A DNA stretch of 64,000 nucleotides from Hsuehochloa calcarea (lineage: Eukaryota; Streptophyta; Magnoliopsida; Poales; Poaceae). The position numbers were made by a program, and so were the translations under genes. Numbering within the stretch: position 1 is the first letter of the stretch; every line of letters begins with the position of its first letter. Below the pieces are notes generated by a model. It saw only the letters and a program-made list of their open reading frames with translations. It made no database searches and was not told the DNA's origin. Where the stretch lies: NCBI GenBank assembly GCA_036346395.1, contig CM070601.1, forward strand, positions 18,535,763 to 18,599,762, given 5' to 3'. Below, in pieces: positions 25,525 through 37,500 of this stretch.

Positions 25525-25925
25525 ATCACAGACGGTTACCACCACCAACCGTCTGTGATATGTAGCATATCACAGATGGTTATTTTACTAACCATCTATG
25601 GTATGTCTCCAATCACAGACGGTTGGTACATATAACAGTATGTGATGACCGACATATCACAGACGGTTTTGTGGTATAAACCGTCTGTGAAGGCCTACTA
25701 TCATAGACAGCTATCACCAACAACCTGTTGTGATATGTCTTCAATCACATACGGTTGGTACATATAACCATATGTGGTATCCTACATATCACAAACGGTT
25801 GTTGTTAGAACCCGTATGTGTTGTTACTAACCACTTGTTATCACAGACACATAAAATCAAACAGTTCAGAAACCATATGTGATGATGGTTTAGAACCGTC
25901 TGTGATGACCCTTTGTGTAGTAGTG
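25525..25925. repeat. Right subterminal repeats of the CACTA element
   Basis: More than ten copies or variants of CACAGACGGTT / AACCGTCTGTG alternate in direction up to the terminal TGTGTAGTAGTG. The density is higher than at the left end. Confidence 0.88.
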
Positions 25926-26118
25926 TTGGCTGGTCGGCCCTTGTATTGTAAACTATGTAATCACTTAAATTTATGCACCATATTTGTTTCATGTTGTATA
26001 TAATTGTGTATGGATGTGTATGTCAATGTTATGAATATGTGTACTAGCCATTGATCACGGGACTAATGTGGTACACAAACGAGTATTTCGGATATTCAGC
26101 ACCCGGTCCGACATCTGA

Positions 26119-27100
26119 ATCTAGCGCTGGATCTACTACATTTTCTTTGTTTTAGATAAATCAGCTTTCCTTTTAGTGACGTGGAAGTATTCATTATATT
26201 TCTATGGGAAAACGACCTCACAATTTATTTTCTAGCCAACAGGTCACCCCTAGCTTGTTTAAAAATTAAAACCGGAGAATGAACATTACCACGTTTGCTT
26301 ACATGCTGTTTACTTCGTGTCCTAATACAAAATTTCCTTCATTGGGGATATGCAGGGAAAAAAATCCTATAAAACCCTTGTCACCTTTAGACTTTGGTTG
26401 GACGTGTTATGATCTACAAGAGGTCCAGCCAAGTGTCCAAAAGTGAGAGGGTCTCGTAGAGGTATACCGATCGATGTGCTGTGTCCCTTGCCCCTACTAC
26501 CGCTCTAGCTCCCTTGCAACGACACAAACCCGAGATACAAATCAGCAAGTAGGCCAGTCTTAATTAAGCCACGCTGCCCATGCATTACTGGCAAAATTCC
26601 ACAAGACGTACTTTGTTGCAACTCCTAGGCTAGCATACACCTGGGAGCTGCTGAGGTCATGAACCAAGCAAATAACCTTTCTTGTCTATGGTTATTGAAC
26701 TCTAGTCTTCTCTTCTAGTCGTTGTCGTGTCCATGTACCGACCACAGGATACATGGACGAAACAACTATTCTCGATCTGCCTGTGTGTGTCGCAACGCGC
26801 ACCCTCTCTTGATCGGAACGGAGGGCACATGTAACATTGGGCTAGCTTTGTCCTTGTGGTTCAGTTACAACTTTTAGCGTATTTAGCTCTTTAAATTCAA
26901 ACAAAACGATTTTTTTTTTTGAACGAAACCATTTTCTTTCGTAGGGCAACCAAATTTCGCCGAAATTGAGAACGCGTGGGGCGGTCAGAATTCAGAAACC
27001 GCGCGTTCCAACGCGCCCGCGACATTCAGCGCTACCCCTCTCATGCAAATGGTTCATTGCACAGTAAGGCACATGTTCACACGGATGAACCGAACACTGC
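26119..27100. other. Upstream region of the first WRKY gene
   Basis: Single-copy-looking DNA between the solo LTR and the WRKY promoter. No coding region is supported. TE ends lie within about 1.2 kb of the WRKY start codon, so they may affect its expression. Confidence 0.4.
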
Positions 27101-27107
27101 AAGATTT

Positions 27108-27117
27108 GATATATAAA
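27108..27117 (+). promoter_or_regulatory. TATA box of the first WRKY gene
   Basis: GATATATAAA lies 235-244 bases before the ATG. A start of transcription about 30 bases downstream would give a 5' leader of about 200 bases. Confidence 0.55.
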
Positions 27118-27230
27118 CATGCATCTCCCTTTTGCACCTAAACACGCAACACGTACTCTTTAATCGATAGGTAATTTAGATATCAGCGTTAAATTGAACC
27201 CGTACGGAGACTTAATCATAGCATTTCCCA

Positions 27231-27236
27231 GGTCAA
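27231..27236 (-). promoter_or_regulatory. W-box (TTGACC on the minus strand)
   Basis: GGTCAA on the plus strand is the complement of TTGACC, the WRKY target. It lies in the probable leader, about 115 bases before the ATG. It would allow self- or cross-regulation by WRKY proteins; this is inferred. Confidence 0.4.
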
Positions 27237-27248
27237 TGGTTAATCGCT

Positions 27249-27270
27249 TGCTCTCTCTCTCTCTCTCTCC
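27249..27270 (+). repeat. CT repeat in the WRKY 5' leader
   Basis: About ten CT units, a pyrimidine patch often seen near plant transcription starts and in 5' leaders. Confidence 0.8.
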
Positions 27271-27351
27271 ATTGTCCAAGTATCCAACAACCCCCACTAA
27301 CTCCAAACTCCAAACTCCAAACCCAGAGTTTCACATATCGTCCCCACCCCC

Positions 27352-30300
27352 ATGGCAATGCGGCCTAAGTCCGAGATGTCGCCGCCGCCGTTGGACCAGA
27401 GGGACGCGGTGATCCAGGAGCTAAGGAGGGGTACTCAGCTGGCAGCGCTGCTCAGGCAGCAGGTGGAGTTCATCCCCGAGCTTGACAGCCGAGACGCCGC
27501 GCTGGCCAACATGAGCGACATCTCCATGGCCCTCGCGTCGTCGCTCTCCGTCCTCCAGTCTGATAGAGAGAACTGCTCCGCCTCCGATGGCAGGGCGATG
27601 GCCCATGCCGCGCCTGCTGCTTGCGCCTTCGATGGCGGCGACGGGGCAAGAAATGGTGCCGTCGCCCGTACCAGAAAGGCGAAGCACCGGCGGGGCTGGC
27701 ATGGAGAGGAGCTTCCAATGTGAGTGACAAAAAGTTTGTGTGTTGGTACAGTAAGTAGTATGGCACTATAGCATGCATATATGTGGGGATCTGCACAAGA
27801 GAAGAATTAGTATTAGCAGATCTATGTTTCATTTGGGTTTTAGTGAGGAACTAATTACTCATGTCACTGTTAATTACTACTCCATTTGCTTTCTTGCTCC
27901 CTTAGTTAGCTTGCTTTTAAGGGAACTAAGGAAAATGGACGATAAATTTCTGCCTAAAGAGTTCTAGATCCACCTTTCAAAAGAAAAGGAGAGAAAGAAA
28001 GATGTTTCTAGGTAGATCTTGTTTCATCCTAGTTCATCTGGCGAGGCATGAAGTGATAATATATGTCAGTTTCTACGCGTACCGGGATCTATATTTCATG
28101 GTTAGCTAGCAAGTTTTGCATAAGGCCGGTGATGCAATGAAGTTACATTTTAGTTCTACCGTCTTGTTATTCAGCAAGGAGATACTGACTGATACACCAG
28201 AAAACGATCGATTCCACTGGAGGAAATATGGCGAGAAGAAGATCCTCAATGCTCATTTTCCAAGGTATATATACCTTTGATGGGGTTTCATCGATCCCTT
28301 GCTACCTAGCTCTCTAATACAGTTTCTGTAGATTAATTAATTTTCCATTTGCTTACAAATATTTTTTTAGCAGCTCATTTGCTTATAAATATAGGCATTC
28401 ATTTCCTCCTGTGGATTGATAACGAAAAGTAACAGATGTTGGATAATTTATTTTCTTGAATGGAAGTGTAGATGCATGCACTGACAAGGATTAAGTCGGC
28501 ATGCATGTTCAGCTAATTAGCTAAATTTCCAGTTTACTTGAGAAAATGCTGTTGGACTTTTAGCCAATGGCGGCAAGGATGAATGCCGAGCTGTGTTTCT
28601 ACTGGAAGTATCTTTACCTTGTGTAATTTGTAAAGAAGCCAACTCAATGCCGGTGAAAATATGTGCCTTAAGCTGGTTGAAGGAAAAGTCAAGTTGACTA
28701 CGTAGATGAGCTAGAGCTAGATAGTCTATTAGCTGTCAAGTTGACTACGTAGATGAGCTAGAGAGCTAGATGGTCTATTAGCTTTCATGTAGAATGAAAT
28801 TTGCTGTAGTACTTATCTTGTTTGAGAATTTTTTTTTCTGTAGTACTTATCTTGTTTGAGAAATTTTTGTCCGCAACGAAACAACAAAAATAATCACCTG
28901 AATACGAATTAGTAAAAATGGTATCCGTATCGCGCTCAAAAGTTACAGTGCTCAAAAGTTACAATAGGGAATCTACTGCACATTGAGTGCACAGTAGGCA
29001 CACAACGAACCCATAGGCCAACAGATACTGTAGCTATAACATAAATCATAATACAGACACTACTTGAACAGTGCTATCACTATAGCTACAAGCGGATATT
29101 CAGCCACAGTGCCTATTGGGAGGTGCGGCAGGACCTACCATGCACGGGGCACGATAGGTGGGCTGCCACGATGTTTTTGTATGTATATATGTTATTTTTG
29201 TTATTTCATTCGTAAATATGCTAAATTTGTTGTACCGTTCTAAAAAGATGCCAAATGAGGCTAGAACTCGAGTCGGTTAGTATGTAGGTTGGTTCGTTAG
29301 TACTATAAATTTAGATGTAATTCATGTGTTGATGTGAGATAAATGAAATGTAGTGTGAGAGTACACACTCCTCTGTTTTCATGTTTCTATTATGTCCCAT
29401 TGCTTCTAAGTTTAGCTACAGTCCCAACAAGTAATATTAGAGCTAGCTGAGCTAAAGTTCCAACAACAAATACATTTTTCACTAATTAGTAGTACACCTT
29501 TCTCTTGTAGAGAATACTTCAATATACAGAATGAAAACCTAAGTACTTAAATTCTAAACCATTTGTGGAACTGTGGTTACTAAAATGGACCTAGCCTTAT
29601 TTGCTTTAAAATTTATGGTTGATATATATAAGGCCCCTTTTGGGGCTTATTAGCTACCTTCAGAAGCTGGCTTCTCTAATAAGCTTACTACAATTAATTA
29701 GGCCTCAACTTCCCTAAGAAAGCCGGAAAAGCCACATCCAGCAGGGAGTAGCTTAGGCTTCCATAACTGCTAGCACACAATTACAGGTTATACAAGATAT
29801 AATCGTTTTTGTGTGTGTGGAGCTAGCACACAAAACCATTTCCCCATTGTAATAGTTATAGCTGCGAACACAAGTTGACCATGTATGCTTAAGTTCATTC
29901 CAATAAATTATTTTATAATTATATGCATCTGATTGGAAGACTGGAATACGTAACACGATGATCTATATTATATATGCTAATTCTTAAAAACAAGACAAAC
30001 ATCTACGTACAAGATTTGCCGATCCACCCATTTATTTACATACAAGATTCAGCGTGCTGTTTTTTATTAAAAAAAACATACAAAATTCAGCGAGGAAGAA
30101 CAAAAGACTGTTAATGAAATGACTCATTTGGATCATGATTTTAATTATATTGATACCACGTACGTCGAATGAAGGTCTAGTCAAAAGTAGATGTGGTAGA
30201 TTGAATCCAGGGAAATATGAAACTTTGACCAAAATTAAATATAATTTGTTACTAGCTCATATAAGAAGAAGATATACATTGTTTTCCATCAAGGTAAAAA

Positions 30301-30921
30301 GGCTCGTATATCTCCTACATTCCGAAAACATGCATTCATTTGCGATTAAGGAAGTTTTTACAATTTTCACGTGTGCATGCATGAAATCTCGTAATTTGAC
30401 TGCCTGATAAATACTTAATGTGCAGTTTATCGCGTATTTTCTCAGCAAAAATTGATGTTTGTCCTAGAAAAAGCCTGAACACATAAAAAATGCTACTATA
30501 TGTTTGGATGTTCATACGCTTGGCTATTTGCAGGCTATACTACAGATGTGGTTACAGTGATGACCACAAGTGCCCAGCAAAGAAATACGTGCAGCAACAA
30601 AACAACAGCAACCCTCCCCTGTTCATGGTGACCCTCATCAACGAGCATACATGCGATACATTGTTCCCAGATCAGCCCAGCTCAAGTAGCGCTTCACAAG
30701 TGCTCGACTTCACACAAGCTTCGCTTCCTTCCCCAACGGCTCCTACTGTTGGTGCCCCGAGGTTGAAGAAAGAGGAAGAAGTCATGTCTGTGGCTATGCC
30801 TAGCTATACATATGACGAGTTTTCTTCTTCGCTGCCATTGATGTCGCCGAAGCAGTGGGAGTTGGAAATGGAGATCAGGTCACTGTTTCTTCAGGACTCA
30901 GATACTAGTTTGTCAAATTGA
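27352..30921 (+). CDS. Group III WRKY transcription factor with variant WRKYGEK heptad
   Basis: Exons 27352-27719, 28175-28264 and 30534-30921 are joined in frame and give 281 residues; the introns are 455 and 2269 bp. The DNA-binding heptad is WRKYGEK at residues 138-144, not WRKYGQK. The zinc finger is C158-x7-C166-x24-H191-x-C193, group III type but one residue longer than the usual x23. The second intron splits Arg153 just before LYYRCGY, the conserved WRKY-domain position. The N-terminus has a group III-like helical region (IQELRRGTQLAALLRQQVEF); RTRKAKHRR at about 103-111 is a likely nuclear signal. The product should be a nuclear DNA-binding regulator. The Gln-to-Glu change may alter W-box affinity, as reported for other heptad variants. 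The gene lies between two TE-invaded solo LTRs. Confidence 0.88.
28688..28783. repeat. Tandem repeat with paired W-box cores in WRKY intron 2
   Basis: 28688-28734 is repeated at 28735-28783 with a 2-bp insertion and one or two changes. Each unit begins GTCAAGTTGACTACG, which holds TTGACT on the plus strand and a GTCAA core on the other. A second tandem copy pair (CTGTAGTACTTATCTTGTTT, about 28804 and 28838) follows directly. Confidence 0.85.
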
Positions 30922-32836
30922 GTGTGCTACATCTATTTGGTGCATCCAAACAGCTCATAAACCTTAATAATCTAGCGACTCATGTGGAGTCATCTTGTTA
31001 GGACCAAATATGCATACAGATGGTTTGCCAGAGGTTGTTCTCAGGAGTTGTAATAGTAGTGTATCTTGCCTTTACGTCTTTTCGACGGGCCCAGCAGATT
31101 TGGTTATTGCGGATGTGTACATGGATACTATCCCTGTCCAATTAATCCCTGCCTATCCAAAATAAACCTTATTTATGGATGATGTATCTCTCTCTGTCTA
31201 TAGGATCGGATTTACAGATATTGTCCGATTAATCCAGGCTCATCCAAAATAAGCTTTATTTATCGATGATGCATCTCTATCTACAGGATTGTACAACAGT
31301 ACTAGTAATCATTACAGCTTTGTGCTTAATTGCCTAGCTTCTAATGTAAAACAGAAAGCAACAATCGATCGCGTTTCTTCTGGTGTCTAGCAGAGAAATA
31401 TGTATTAGCCTTTAGCCCCCTTTATTGCAGAGGAACACGTACGAATGATAGGTGTTCTATCAGATCAACTTATTTTACAGAAAAAACAAAATTCTGAATT
31501 TAGAACAGCCCATTTATTCACAAATAATAGAGGTGGCAATGAACTTGATTGGAAGGAAAAAAGAATGAAAATGCAACAAAAACTGTTAATTCGCAAAGAG
31601 AGAGAGAAAAACTCCTAGCAGAAGAGACGGACCAGTAGGAAGAGCATATTGCAAAGGAATATACATAGTGCAGAGTCAGCGATTCCGCCCCCACCAGCGG
31701 GATAAGCTTGCTTGTCATATTAAATTAACCGGGATTAATTAGAGAAAGTACTTTCCTTAATTAATGTTGATGTCATTAGGCTATCGTGAGCACTGTCACA
31801 ACATGACATGACGGCTCCCATAAAAACAAGTGACAGTGGTGCTTTCCTAGTCTCACCAACATAGTCATGTGCACACACTAGCCAGCGCGCGATGCCATGA
31901 GAATTCACATCTGCAAGCTGTTGAAAGTCCACTCAAGGTTGAATATTTAAGGTTGCATTGAGAGAAAGTTGATTTTAAAGTCACTGCTATAGCGCACGTT
32001 TAATTGCACCATGAGATTGATTCAACTACTTAGCTTGTCCTGTTTTCAATTTTCATCAGGGAAAACAAAGTTGATCATTTCTCCTATTTCGCTTTTTTGT
32101 GACGTTACAAGCCTACCTTTCCCTTGATTGCTGCTTATTAATTAGTCTCCGCAGGTGTCAGTGAAACCAGGGATCAAATAACCGGTACTAAACCGAATCC
32201 CGGCAGGGGGCGGGACCGGTAACCGGCCGGTTACCGGTTTTTCTGGTAAAAATCCGGTTGAATTTTATTTAAATTTGTTTAAAAATCAACCAAAATTCAA
32301 AATTTAACTGGCCGATTACCGGCCGGGAATTTTTTTCCCTGAGTGAAACAATCCAATTGACCAACTTTCCTGGGATTAGGTCAATCCTTCATACTAGCAG
32401 AGAAAAATGTCATCAAACTAATTCTATATCAACTGTTTTAATTTTCTTGCAACAGCTCACACTACTTACAAACGTTATACGTGTGAATCTTCTTATGGTT
32501 GGTCATGAACTTAGGTTGTATTGCCAACAGTTGTTTATGTGCACACTTGTTTTGACCCTAATTTGGAATTACATTATTCATGAGCATGAATCTAGTAACT
32601 CGAACCAAAAGTTTGGGGGGGGGGGACTAGAATATATTAGAACTCTCAAAAGAAAGAAAGAAAAAAGTATTTGGGACAAAATGTGAACTAGCATCCAGTT
32701 TTGCTAATGCCAGCCATGGATTAAGTCAATTTCTGTTCCTCATAAACTTAATTTAATTATTAGTAGTTCGGTAGTTCCTTCAACTGCATGCATGAAGTGG
32801 CCAGCATGAGATATTCTGATGGAAACATATCACCAG
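30922..32836. other. Downstream region of the first WRKY gene
   Basis: The 3' flank. A stretch near 31133-31210 is repeated imperfectly near 31220-31290 (shared CCAAAATAAGCTTTATTTAT-like string and GATGATGCATCTCT). Around 32160-32340 is CCGGTTACCGG-rich DNA resembling a small TE. No gene is supported. Confidence 0.35.
32215..32238. repeat. Perfect 24-bp palindrome
   Basis: ACCGGTAACCGG followed directly by its own complement CCGGTTACCGGT. It lies in a CCGGTTACCGG-rich segment that also recurs as GGCCGATTACCGGCC at about 32310, probably a remnant of a small repeat family. Confidence 0.9.
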
Positions 32837-33339
32837 ATAGGTGTCGAGTCAGGATTTTCATCTAGACCTCTGTGCATGTATACTGAGCTAGTCTCATGAT
32901 CAGTAGCTAGCTCACATAATGCAATATCGATGAATATCACATCCATACATACGCTTATAGTAAAGGATACTTAATATTACATAGACAGTAAGAAATGAGC
33001 CTTAGCGTCAATTTCTTACATAATGGGCCGATTGGTCGTCGAGTTTAAAAGAGTAAACAACAGCAGAAGATAAATAAATCAAAAAGGACATCCATGATCT
33101 GCCACATGCAATCGACTGGAGCTACGACCTAGTTATTGTTGTCGTCTTCATTTCCAAAGTCGAATGCATAGAAGTATCCATACACCGAGTCTTCAGTCTC
33201 GCAGTATGAATCTACATATTTGAGCAACTGTGAGTACAAAAGTACTTAACAAGTCATTAGGCCAAATACAAATATATAGATGCTTGGCTTGCCAAAGGAG
33301 TGGTTTTATGTTTATTTTAGCACAAAGCAAGTTTAGCTC

Positions 33340-34137
33340 TGTCGGTGTATTAGAACCGATCTTACGTAAAGATTGTTTGATTCGGGGGGTCTCCTAGAGA
33401 TGAGATCACGCAGAGTGGATTGACACGGGATGTTTAGACAGGTTCAGGCCTTCTCCGGAGAGAATAATAACCCTAATCCTGTGTGTATGGTATTCTTGAT
33501 GATCAAGTAAAAGACTAAGACTATTACAGAGAATAGCACTTGTGTTTCTACTTGACTAGCTCTTGTTTTTTTTTGTCTCTCCTTCCTTTATCGCTCTGAT
33601 TGATGCCCTTATATAGTCGTGAAGAAGTAGCCGTTTTGCCCTGCGGGAGATGCGCCTAATTAATCCAAAGAACGGCGCATGATGGCGAGAATTACGGCGC
33701 CTCGACTTCTTCACGCCGTCCGCAATTATCTTCCGAGAGATAATGGGGTAATTACACACCATTAATAAGCGGAATAATAGTGCGTGCGACTGCTTCGGAT
33801 TCCTTAATCAATTGGACCCACTCGCGTAGGTTTGATTATAAGGTGGTCGTAGTTTACAGGTCGTAGAAGAACTTACGACCGGTGCGATCGTAAAAGGACT
33901 TATGACTGTGTAATGATCGAGAAGGACTTACGACTATGTAGTGGTCGAGAAGGACTTACGACCATGATATAGTCGTAGCAAGACTTACGATCGTGGGGTG
34001 ATTGTAGAAGAACTTACAACCACTTATTGGGCTTCTCCTTATAGATAAGGGGTACCTCTGGGACTATGTGACATCATATTTACCCATAATTAGAATTATA
34101 GATAAAAGATAAAATGAGGATTATTAGATCCTCGCCA
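33340..34137 (-). repeat. 3' LTR of the 13-kb gypsy element (798 bp)
   Basis: It matches 45656-46463. The first 300 or so bases are almost identical, while about 33640-34010 differs by many small indels. It contains the GTCGTA hairpin array. Confidence 0.93.
33844..34022. repeat. Array of GTCGTA-N8-TACGAC mini-hairpins (3' LTR)
   Basis: About six units of 28-33 bp, such as GTCGTAGCAAGACTTACGAT. Several are imperfect (GTCGAG, ATCGTA) compared with the other LTR. Confidence 0.85.
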
Positions 34138-34152
34138 TCTAGCCCCCACTTC
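34138..34152 (-). other. Polypurine tract of the 13-kb gypsy element
   Basis: On the minus strand GAAGTGGGGGCTAGA lies directly before the 3' LTR, the expected place for the plus-strand DNA primer. Confidence 0.7.
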
Positions 34153-34593
34153 AAGTGAAAATAACTTACTTGGTAAAGGTTTCAGAATGGACTTACGACC
34201 ATGAAAATGTCGTAGAATGATAGTCGAAGGAAAACTCTTCGACATTTGAGTGCCGCTTGACCGAAATTTGCTTGGTCGGGAAGGTTGCTTACGACTATCA
34301 AAAATCATAAAAACCCCTACGACCACCGGTGGTCGTAGTAGGGAATCGGAGAAAAACTCTTCCGATTGATACTTCCTTCGACTAGAAAGACTTGGTCAAG
34401 AATGTAATTTTGCTTGGAGGTGACAATACGCACCTATTTTTTCTCGAACGGACCATCTGGGAATTGCAACCGCTCTCATAGACTTGTCCGATGAAGCGGT
34501 TCCGGCGGTACAACCATCTATCATAGACCTATAGCCGAGACGGTTTCCGGCGGCGGAGATCGTGGTGGTTATAAAAACTTACCAGAGGTAGAC

Positions 34594-37500
34594 TTGGATT
34601 TTACTTTTCCCCAAATCACTCATTGTTCTTCGAGCTCTTGCTTTCTCCATCCTCGACTAGGTTTCATCTTCTCCGCCGCCAACCCAATTAAAAACTTCTT
34701 GCTTCGGCGAAATGGCCAAGAGAGTTTCGAATGGGAGGAATCGGAGATGGATGCGCTAAGATCAAGATCTTGGTCGATGCCGGAAGATTCCGAGAAGGCT
34801 CGTGAAGTGGATTCGGCTATCGGGCAAAGATCGCCATCGGGGAAAATGGGCAAATCCCGCCTTCCAAGCGTATTGTGAGTGCGGCCTTCGATTGCTCGCC
34901 CACCCTTTTCTTATGATGAGTACTCGAACACTTTGGGGTGGAACCGTGAACTTAGGTCCCAATTCCATTACCATGTTGAGCGTGTTCGTATCTGCATGCG
35001 AGGCGTGCACTGGGATTCCGCGGATCTCGAGTGTTTCAATATTATTATGGGATGGCTCGACAAACCGGAATCGCCGGAAGTCGCGATCTGAAGCTCCATG
35101 ACTCAAGTCGAAGGAGTACATTCAGAGTTTCACCCGTCTTTGTGGCGGGCCGAGGAAGAGGTGGTTCTCTTGGAAGGTCACCTCTGAAGACACCTTTCTT
35201 TCATGGGAAGGTCGCTGAAAAGAAATCTTCATGGGACTCAACCTCAAGATATCAGTGGATTAGCCCTTATATTCAAGCTATTAAGGACTTGAAGGAAGAA
35301 GGGTGACCGGATGGCATGTGGTGAAGGATTTCATCACACGCCAATTAGTCCTCTCAAGAAACAAGCATCTCCTATGTGGAGGTACTCGGGAGAGGAGACC
35401 CCACCGAGACTACGAGGAGGGTAAGCAATTGTCGACTTAGCTCTCCGCTTGGTCTTTCTCAACCTTGTCTAATATTTTTATCTGCTTATACAGATCTTTC
35501 ACAGCCGAGGTTGACTCAGTCGACTCATCTGTGAGAAATCTCCGCCACTCGAGGGGCGGTTCCTCAAGTCATTGCGGCTTTGTCCGCAGATGAAAGGATA
35601 GAGCGCCTAAAGGTAATCAAAATCTGATTTTTCTTTAGGACTTTATAGTCGTAGAAGATACTTACGACTAATGGTGATCGAGAATATCTTACGATCAAGA
35701 AAAAGTCGAGAAAAACTTACGACTTGGTACTAGTCGAGAAAAACTTACGACTAATTAGTGATTCTTCTTTTCTGCTTTGCTTTACGTAAAGTAGGCATGG
35801 AAAATCGCCGTGACGACGAAGAAGTCGCTCGATGATTATTGCGCCGGGTTGTCGAAAGACAAAGGCTCGGCTCCTCCTCAAGAGACGCCGACTTGTAAAA
35901 TCTGTTGATAAGGGGAGCAAGTTCGAGCTCTAGTCTTTCGACCGCACCCTCTACAAAGCTGCGCGGCCGTAGTTGTATCTGGCCGAGGCCGCACCGTCGG
36001 CCGAGGAGGTTGAAGCACCAACCTCTTAAGCGCAAACCTCGCAAGGCTAAGGTACCTTCTATTATGACACTAATCTTTCGCATCGGTGCCACTCCTAGTT
36101 TTATTAAGCAACCGGAAAGGAGAACGGAAAGATTTTATGTCTTTATGAAGGACGATGTCGCATCGGCACAACTCGCAATCGAGGGCGTTCTTTTCGAATG
36201 GTCGAGATCGATCTCGCCCATCCGCAGGATCAGAAACCGAGCCACGATCCTCGTTCAAACTCTACGACCGGCGTGGTCGTAGCCGGGCTAATTATTGAAC
36301 CTCGACGGGCGTGGTCGTGGAGAAGAAGAGGTCCTCCGTAGGGAGGATTGCTCCAAAATTCTGGTTAAGACCGAGTGCGAGGTATGTGAAATGTACTAAA
36401 GTGTAAGAACGACATTTACCTTTTTCTTTTCACAACCTTGATTTGCTTTTGTTTATTTCAGTCCGACTCCTTCAGCCCCCGGGAATGCTTCTCCTGAGAA
36501 GTCCATTGCTATCCCTTCATTCACTGGAGAGGTATCAATGGAGGTGGTCGAAGCATCACCCTTGACCTAGGTGGCCGATGAAGTCGAGACTCCTGAGTGA
36601 CTTCCACATCTGCTGAGGTCGTAACTACGACCCTTGAAGTAGCGGTGTTCTTGTTGAGGTGGCCGCTACGACCACTGAGGTTGTAGAAACAACAGAGGCA
36701 ACTGTGGAAGCCTCTGGTCAAGGTGGTGACCAGCCTGCGCACCGCTCTGGGAAGGAAATCGTAGGAGGCGTTCCTTCCCCTACCCAAAGAGAAATCACAG
36801 AACCAGAAGGAGAAAATTTCAACTTCTGTGGTGACTTCTTTGGGCCTGCCTCCGTCGTAGGGTCTTACGCTACGGATCTCGTGGACCGAGTCCCCCATCC
36901 CAAAGATATTCCCAATACGGAGAATACTTTTGATAACGAGCGCCTTGAGAAGGTGTGGTGGGACAAGGTCGCGAGGATGGATAAGCTGCAAAACCCGGAC
37001 CTTGTATATTCAATGTTTGCTAGGACGACTATGAATGTAAGTATCTTCAAAATACTTATATATGTGGCTTTCCTTCTCTTCTCACTATCCTCTTTTTGCA
37101 GAAAGCTCTGGAGCAAATTGCTGTTGTCGGTGAGTATCATCGACAACTTTTAGAGCTAAGACAGGAGAAAGAACTACTCTGCGCAGAGGCAGAGAGGTGG
37201 TAAGTCACTTATCATTCATAGTTGTTTTTGACTTAAATACTGTGATAATGTTTTACGAGAATAGTCATGGAAGAAACTCATGACAAAGTACTAGTCGTAA
37301 AAAGCTTACGACTACTTACAACCAGGTAGTGGTCGTAGAAAGACTTACAACCATATCGTAGTCGTAGAAAAACTTACGACTAGGTCGGTAGTTGTAGAAG
37401 TACTTACAACCATTTGGCTGATGTTTATCTTCGTTCCTGTTCTTTGTAGGTTAAACAGTGATACGAAGACCTTAGCTGACTCACTCGACTATGAAAAAGA

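Larger units (their letters stand above)
16091..25925 (+). mobile_element. CACTA (En/Spm) DNA transposon, 9.8 kb, non-autonomous
   Basis: It starts CACTACTACAAAAAAGG and ends CCCTTTGTGTAGTAGTG, with 3-bp duplications TTG at 16088-16090 and 25926-25928. Both ends carry many subterminal copies of ATCACAGACGGTT in both orientations. Inside are a captured host-like pseudogene (16565-17543), an internal terminus-like block (18040-18185), a nested repeat-rich insertion, a Ptta/En/Spm-type ORF (22042-23465) and an Ulp1-like ORF (24236-25115). I see no TNP2/TNPD transposase, so movement would need help from another copy. It sits inside the plus-strand solo LTR and is therefore younger than it. Confidence 0.9.
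12100..26113 (+). mobile_element. Ty3/gypsy-type solo LTR (about 4.2 kb), split by a CACTA element
   Basis: The LTR parts are 12100-16090 and 25929-26113. It starts TGTAACATCAC and ends GGTCCGACA. The flanks TCTCA (12095-12099) and TCTGA (26114-26118) match at four of five bases. No internal coding region, PBS or second LTR is present, so it reads as a solo LTR left by recombination. The part after the CACTA element (string GTATGGATGTG, then ACTAGCCATTGATCACGGGACTA) aligns with the reverse complement of the second solo LTR of this window (32842-50535), which also ends in GACTCGACA. The gypsy assignment comes from LTR size and TG/CA ends and is an inference. ORFs inside 12400-13860 are composition artefacts. 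Confidence 0.7.

Noticed and set aside
25500..25925. Regularly spaced repeats considered as a CRISPR-like array
   Set aside because: The repeats alternate in orientation, have no constant spacers and end in a CACTA terminus; they are subterminal transposon repeats.
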